From assembly GCA_902727915.1 (NCBI GenBank), contig CACVAU010000034.1, positions 1 through 6,491 of the forward strand: a stretch of DNA of 6,491 bases, written 5' to 3'. Positions 4,158 to 6,491 of this stretch are shown here, in pieces (the stretch's first letter is position 1; every line of letters starts with the position of its first letter). The translations under genes and the position numbers were made by a program. The notes below the pieces were generated by a model. It made no database searches. It was not told where the DNA came from and saw nothing but the letters and a program-made list of their open reading frames with translations. This DNA is from an uncultured Sulfurovum sp. Lineage in GTDB: Bacteria > Campylobacterota > Campylobacteria > Campylobacterales > Sulfurovaceae.

Positions 4158-5303
4158 TTATAATTGAAGCCCTGAAATAAGTTCTTTATATTTCATAGTA
4201 TCTATAAAGGGGCTTATACTCTTATAGTGTTTCATTGCCGTTGAGATAGGTATACTAAACACATTATTTTTAATCCCACGTTCAATAATATTTCTAGGGG
4301 CATTGGAAAAGAGATTTTTATTCAATTTTTCTTTTAAACCTTTAATTTGTTCTTGCTTTTCAGAGTATGTATAACCATTATTAGAGTCAATATTTTTGAC
4401 TTCTTCATCATATTCATTTTTATAAGTTCTATTACTTTCTTCTATCTCTTCTTGCCTTTTTGTTATAAAGTCATAAGTATAAAACATATCAGCAACATTT
4501 TTTTTACTTTTAAAGTCATCATCTTTAACATACAAAGGTTCCAATTCAAAATCATCTTCATGCCATGGTAGCCCTTGTATCAATTCATAAGTAGTTCTAG
4601 CTTTTCTACCTTTTTTTATATCTTGTAACGCATTCTCTAAAAACTTTACAGTTTCAGCAGTCGGTAAATATGGGTTAATCTTTATATCTATACTTCCATC
4701 AAACTGTTTTGGTATTACTAGCGTTGGTCTTACCATACACTTTTTTATTTCTCTGATTGAATTTTCTTTATCATACTTTGAGGTAACCCTACTTGATTCA
4801 ATTTGATAGGTACTATAATCACCAGCACGATACCTTGTACCCCATCCCCTATTAATACTAAGACCCCAAGAGTCAAATTCCATTTTAGGGTTTGGTCTTA
4901 TAACCTCATCACCAATAAACTCTTCTCTTAAAAAAGAGTAATATAATCCAAACTGTTTTGAAATATGATAAAACTTATAGGCTGAATTTAAATCATGAAT
5001 GTTTTTAATTTTAGTTTGACCACTATAAATTAATAAATCACTTTCATTAAAAAAATAATTATCTCTAAGCCAATATGTAGTTAAGAGTTCCTCTTTCAAT
5101 GCTTTGTAAGCTTTTCTATCCTCTGAACTCAAAATATTAAATGGTATTCTTTTACTTTCCACAATTAAGCTAAACATTTCACGTAGTAAATTTTTAGAAG
5201 CTCTGACTGCCATTTCAAAGGCTACACACTCAGTATATTCATAATCTCTAAAATTTTCTATATCTGTATATTGCCTATCACTTCTTTTTACATACTCATT
5301 CAT
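4158..5303 (-). CDS. Unrecognised protein next to the integrase (381 aa)
   Basis: I do not recognise this family. The sequence is soluble, mixed and rich in Tyr, Lys and Glu, without a signal peptide or membrane segment. Residues 1-130 are mostly helical. A region near 195-235 (RPTLVIPKQF...IDIKINPYLPTAETVKFLENAL) looks like a strand followed by the I-x-(I/L)-N-x-x-x-P pattern also seen in uncharacterised genes lying beside P4-type integrases, such as DUF6387-type proteins; this is only a loose likeness. Residues 280-335 form a charged coiled coil (KRQEEIEESNRTYKNEYDEE). The C-terminus (ERGIKNNVFSIPISTAMKHY) may be a small HTH-like end. The start is fixed by GAGGGGG (5310-5316) six bases upstream, inside the 25-codon ORF with which it overlaps. 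It depends on the integrase transcript, as no promoter is seen. Confidence 0.7.
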   Translation of the reverse strand: MNEYVKRSDRQYTDIENFRDYEYTECVAFEMAVRASKNLLREMFSLIVESKRIPFNILSSEDRKAYKALKEELLTTYWLRDNYFFNESDLLIYSGQTKIKNIHDLNSAYKFYHISKQFGLYYSFLREEFIGDEVIRPNPKMEFDSWGLSINRGWGTRYRAGDYSTYQIESSRVTSKYDKENSIREIKKCMVRPTLVIPKQFDGSIDIKINPYLPTAETVKFLENALQDIKKGRKARTTYELIQGLPWHEDDFELEPLYVKDDDFKSKKNVADMFYTYDFITKRQEEIEESNRTYKNEYDEEVKNIDSNNGYTYSEKQEQIKGLKEKLNKNLFSNAPRNIIERGIKNNVFSIPISTAMKHYKSISPFIDTMKYKELISGLQL

Positions 5304-5373
5304 TCTTAACCCCCTCTAAGAACTCACTCCACCATTCCAGCACTTCCCTTTTCTCATCTTCATAATTAATCAT
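5296..5373 (-). pseudogene. 25-codon ORF resembling a second integrase C-terminus
   Basis: MINYEDEKREVLEWWSEFLE plus GVKNE matches the tail of P4-type integrases, which typically end (Y)xEERRxMMQWWADYLDxL. It parallels the tail of the integrase just upstream: RELISWYADYLDEVKND against REVLEWWSEFLEGVKNE. The DNA is also similar at the end (TTAGA-GxGGT-AAGAATGA). Its ATG overlaps the integrase stop region, and its TGA overlaps the start of the 381-residue gene, so it also works as a coupling ORF. It may be the remains of the integrase that originally preceded the 381-residue gene. Confidence 0.6.
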
Positions 5374-6366
5374 TCTTCACCTCATCTAAATAATCAGCAT
5401 ACCAAGAGATAAGCTCTCTCATCGGCTTTAAAATCCCTCTGTTATCACTACGATTATAAGCCCCTCTTACTCTGTTGACTTCTACGTGAGCTAATAAAGC
5501 TTCAACCACATCTTTAGTATAGTGGTCACCCTCATTGTTACCTTTCTTGTTAACAACTGTAGAAAACATTGACCTAAAACCATGAGGTACGAACTCATCT
5601 TTACTGTAACCCATTCTTCTAATAGCACTTATCATAGTATTATCGCTTATTGGTCTGTCTCTGTCTCGTGAACTGGGGAAAAGATATTTATTACTTAACT
5701 TGTTTTTCTGTAGCTCTTCTATTAGTTTTATAACTTGTGGTGGTAATGGTAAAACAAATTCTATTTTAGTTTTCATCTTTGAAGCTGGAATAGTCCACAC
5801 TTTATTTTTTAAATCAATCTCTGACCATTCAGCATGACGGATATTAAAACTTCTCAAAAACACATAAGGTAATATTTTTAAAGCCATCTGCGTTGAATAG
5901 TCACCGTTATAATCATCAATAGAAAGAAGTAAACCTTTTATATCTTGCTCTTTTGTAAATGTAGGGTAATGTTTTTTCTTTCTTGCACCAATAACAATAC
6001 CTTTATCAATATCTCTAACTATGTTTGTAGGGATATACTCATAAGTAACGGCATACATAAAGATACTATTGAGCTGGGTATGAACCCTGTTCGCTGTTTC
6101 ATGTAGTCCTTTATCTTCTTTTATGTGTTCAAGTATTTTAATAATGTCTTTTCGTGTGATTCTATCAATAGGCATATTCTCAATAAAAGGATAAACATAA
6201 TTTGTTAATGCTCTACCTAAGCGAATACTGTAATTTTCTGATAGATGCTTTCTTTCAGTATAATCTTTTAACCATCTTTGAGAAATATTACAAAAAGTGT
6301 TCTCTGTTTGGTTCTCTACTTCTTTTTGTTCTTCCTTGACTCTCTTCTTTTCTTCATTAATATCAA
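5366..6366 (-). pseudogene. int: P4-type tyrosine integrase, N-terminus lost to IS insertion
   Basis: Tyrosine recombinase that would insert and excise the element. Read without a start codon from about 6364, it gives roughly 330 residues beginning DINEEKKRVKEEQKE. The core-binding domain starts at ENTFCNISQRWLKDYTERKH, and the catalytic domain contains, counted from the Met at 6175, R108 (LRSFNIRHAEWSEID), K135, H198-x-x-R201 (PHGFR), H230 and Y240 (GAYNR), so all catalytic residues are present. The 70-90 residue arm-binding domain (DUF4102) expected in this family, whose members are about 400 residues, is absent. Upstream the frame meets TAA at 6380-6382, after sequence belonging to an IS982-like end. 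The in-frame ATG at 6175 would also remove most of the core-binding domain and has no clear Shine-Dalgarno. The usual R-P-x-(E/N) after the first Arg is R-S-F-N. Confidence 0.8.
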
Positions 6367-6411
6367 CCCAAACTGCTAGTTAAAAAGAGAATAAAGAAGA
6401 AAGAGAGTAAA

Positions 6412-6447
6412 GTTCCATAAAAAAGCTTGGATGGTAAATTATGGAAC
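6412..6447. repeat. 9-bp inverted repeat over the transposase start
   Basis: GTTCCATAA (6412-6420) and TTATGGAAC (6439-6447) are perfect inverse complements with an 18-base loop. The loop contains the presumed Shine-Dalgarno GGATGG, and the right arm contains the start codon, so folding of read-through transcripts could block transposase translation, as known for several IS families. Confidence 0.55.
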
Positions 6448-6491
6448 AAAGAATAATAACAATATACTGCTTAATAGAAGAGTTTCTAAAA
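6441..6491 (+). CDS. N-terminus of IS982-like transposase (3' end outside window)
   Basis: The frame from ATG 6441 reads MEQRIITIYCLIEEFLK and is open to the window edge. The pattern I-x-x-(I/L)-Y-C-x-(I/V)-(D/E)-(D/E)-F is the N-terminal helix typical of IS982-type transposases, cut-and-paste DDE enzymes of about 280-320 residues. GGATGG (6429-6434) lies six bases upstream. A competing ATG at 6431 in another frame gives a less protein-like sequence. Only 17 residues are visible, so the family assignment is provisional and nothing can be said of the catalytic residues. The gene points away from the integrase, which it appears to have split. Confidence 0.5.
   Translation, partial: MEQRIITIYCLIEEFLK

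Larger units (their letters stand above)
6366..6491 (+). mobile_element. Left end of an IS982-like insertion sequence (continues beyond window)
   Basis: The integrase frame loses family similarity at about 6366, where ACCCAAACTGCTAG begins. IS982-family ends start with AC(C). A transposase start 75 bases further in (6441) fits the usual layout. A perfect inverted repeat GTTCCATAA (6412-6420) / TTATGGAAC (6439-6447) lies over the transposase start. The right end and target duplication are outside the window. Confidence 0.5.

Noticed and set aside
4347..4571. 74-codon + strand ORF rich in Phe and Ile
   Set aside because: Lies wholly inside the 381-residue gene on the other strand; its membrane-like look arises from the complement of Lys/Glu/Asn codons.
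6431..6491. Alternative + strand start at 6431 (MVNYGTKNNNNILLNRRVSK)
   Set aside because: Less protein-like than the frame from 6441, and no good Shine-Dalgarno at suitable spacing.
1..6491. CRISPR array, tRNA or rRNA
   Set aside because: No regularly spaced repeats of CRISPR length and no tRNA or rRNA-like sequence was seen on reading either strand; a tRNA-type attachment site was looked for and not found.

Overview
The window is strongly AT-rich. Its protein families (P4-type integrase, AlpA-like regulator, a short antitoxin-like protein beginning MQTIN) and its strong purine Shine-Dalgarno sites suggest a Campylobacterota (former Epsilonproteobacteria) genome. That placement is an inference, because no rRNA or core gene is present. 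The content is accessory DNA: a small integrative element, possibly a phage satellite or integrative mobilizable element, flanked by insertion-sequence debris.

Left edge (1-600, + strand): the last 50 codons of an ISAs1-like transposase, then a small Cro/XRE-like helix-turn-helix gene whose promoter overlaps a perfect inverted repeat, then three copies of the 10-mer CCGACACTTT within 70 bases. The rest up to 775 has no supported gene.

Element body (776-6366, all on the - strand, so read right to left): a P4-type integrase lacking its N-terminal arm domain; a 25-codon ORF that looks like a second, different integrase C-terminus; an unrecognised 381-residue protein; a gap with a hairpin-rich 3' flank and a likely promoter; an AlpA-like regulator whose Shine-Dalgarno lies in a predicted hairpin; a 136-residue winged-helix-like protein; a hairpin-dense intergenic region; a Rep-like protein with a coupled 42-residue partner; an attenuator or terminator; a HTH protein resembling phage terminase small subunits; two tandem, overlapping Cys-rich paralogues; a 326-base gap with repeats; and an antitoxin-like gene without a toxin.

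Right edge (6366-6491, + strand): an IS982-like element appears to begin inside the integrase gene. Its transposase starts at 6441 and runs out of the window. The integrase was therefore probably broken by this insertion, and the element may be immobilised unless an integrase acts in trans.

Working model: AlpA and the 136-residue protein form a regulatory pair, translationally coupled by ATGA. They sit upstream of a replication module (structured region, Rep-like protein, 42-residue protein) and a terS-like/Cys-rich module. Int-AlpA-Rep-TerS-like is the kind of gene set seen in phage-inducible islands and satellites. No capsid, relaxase or primase gene is visible, so this is a hypothesis.
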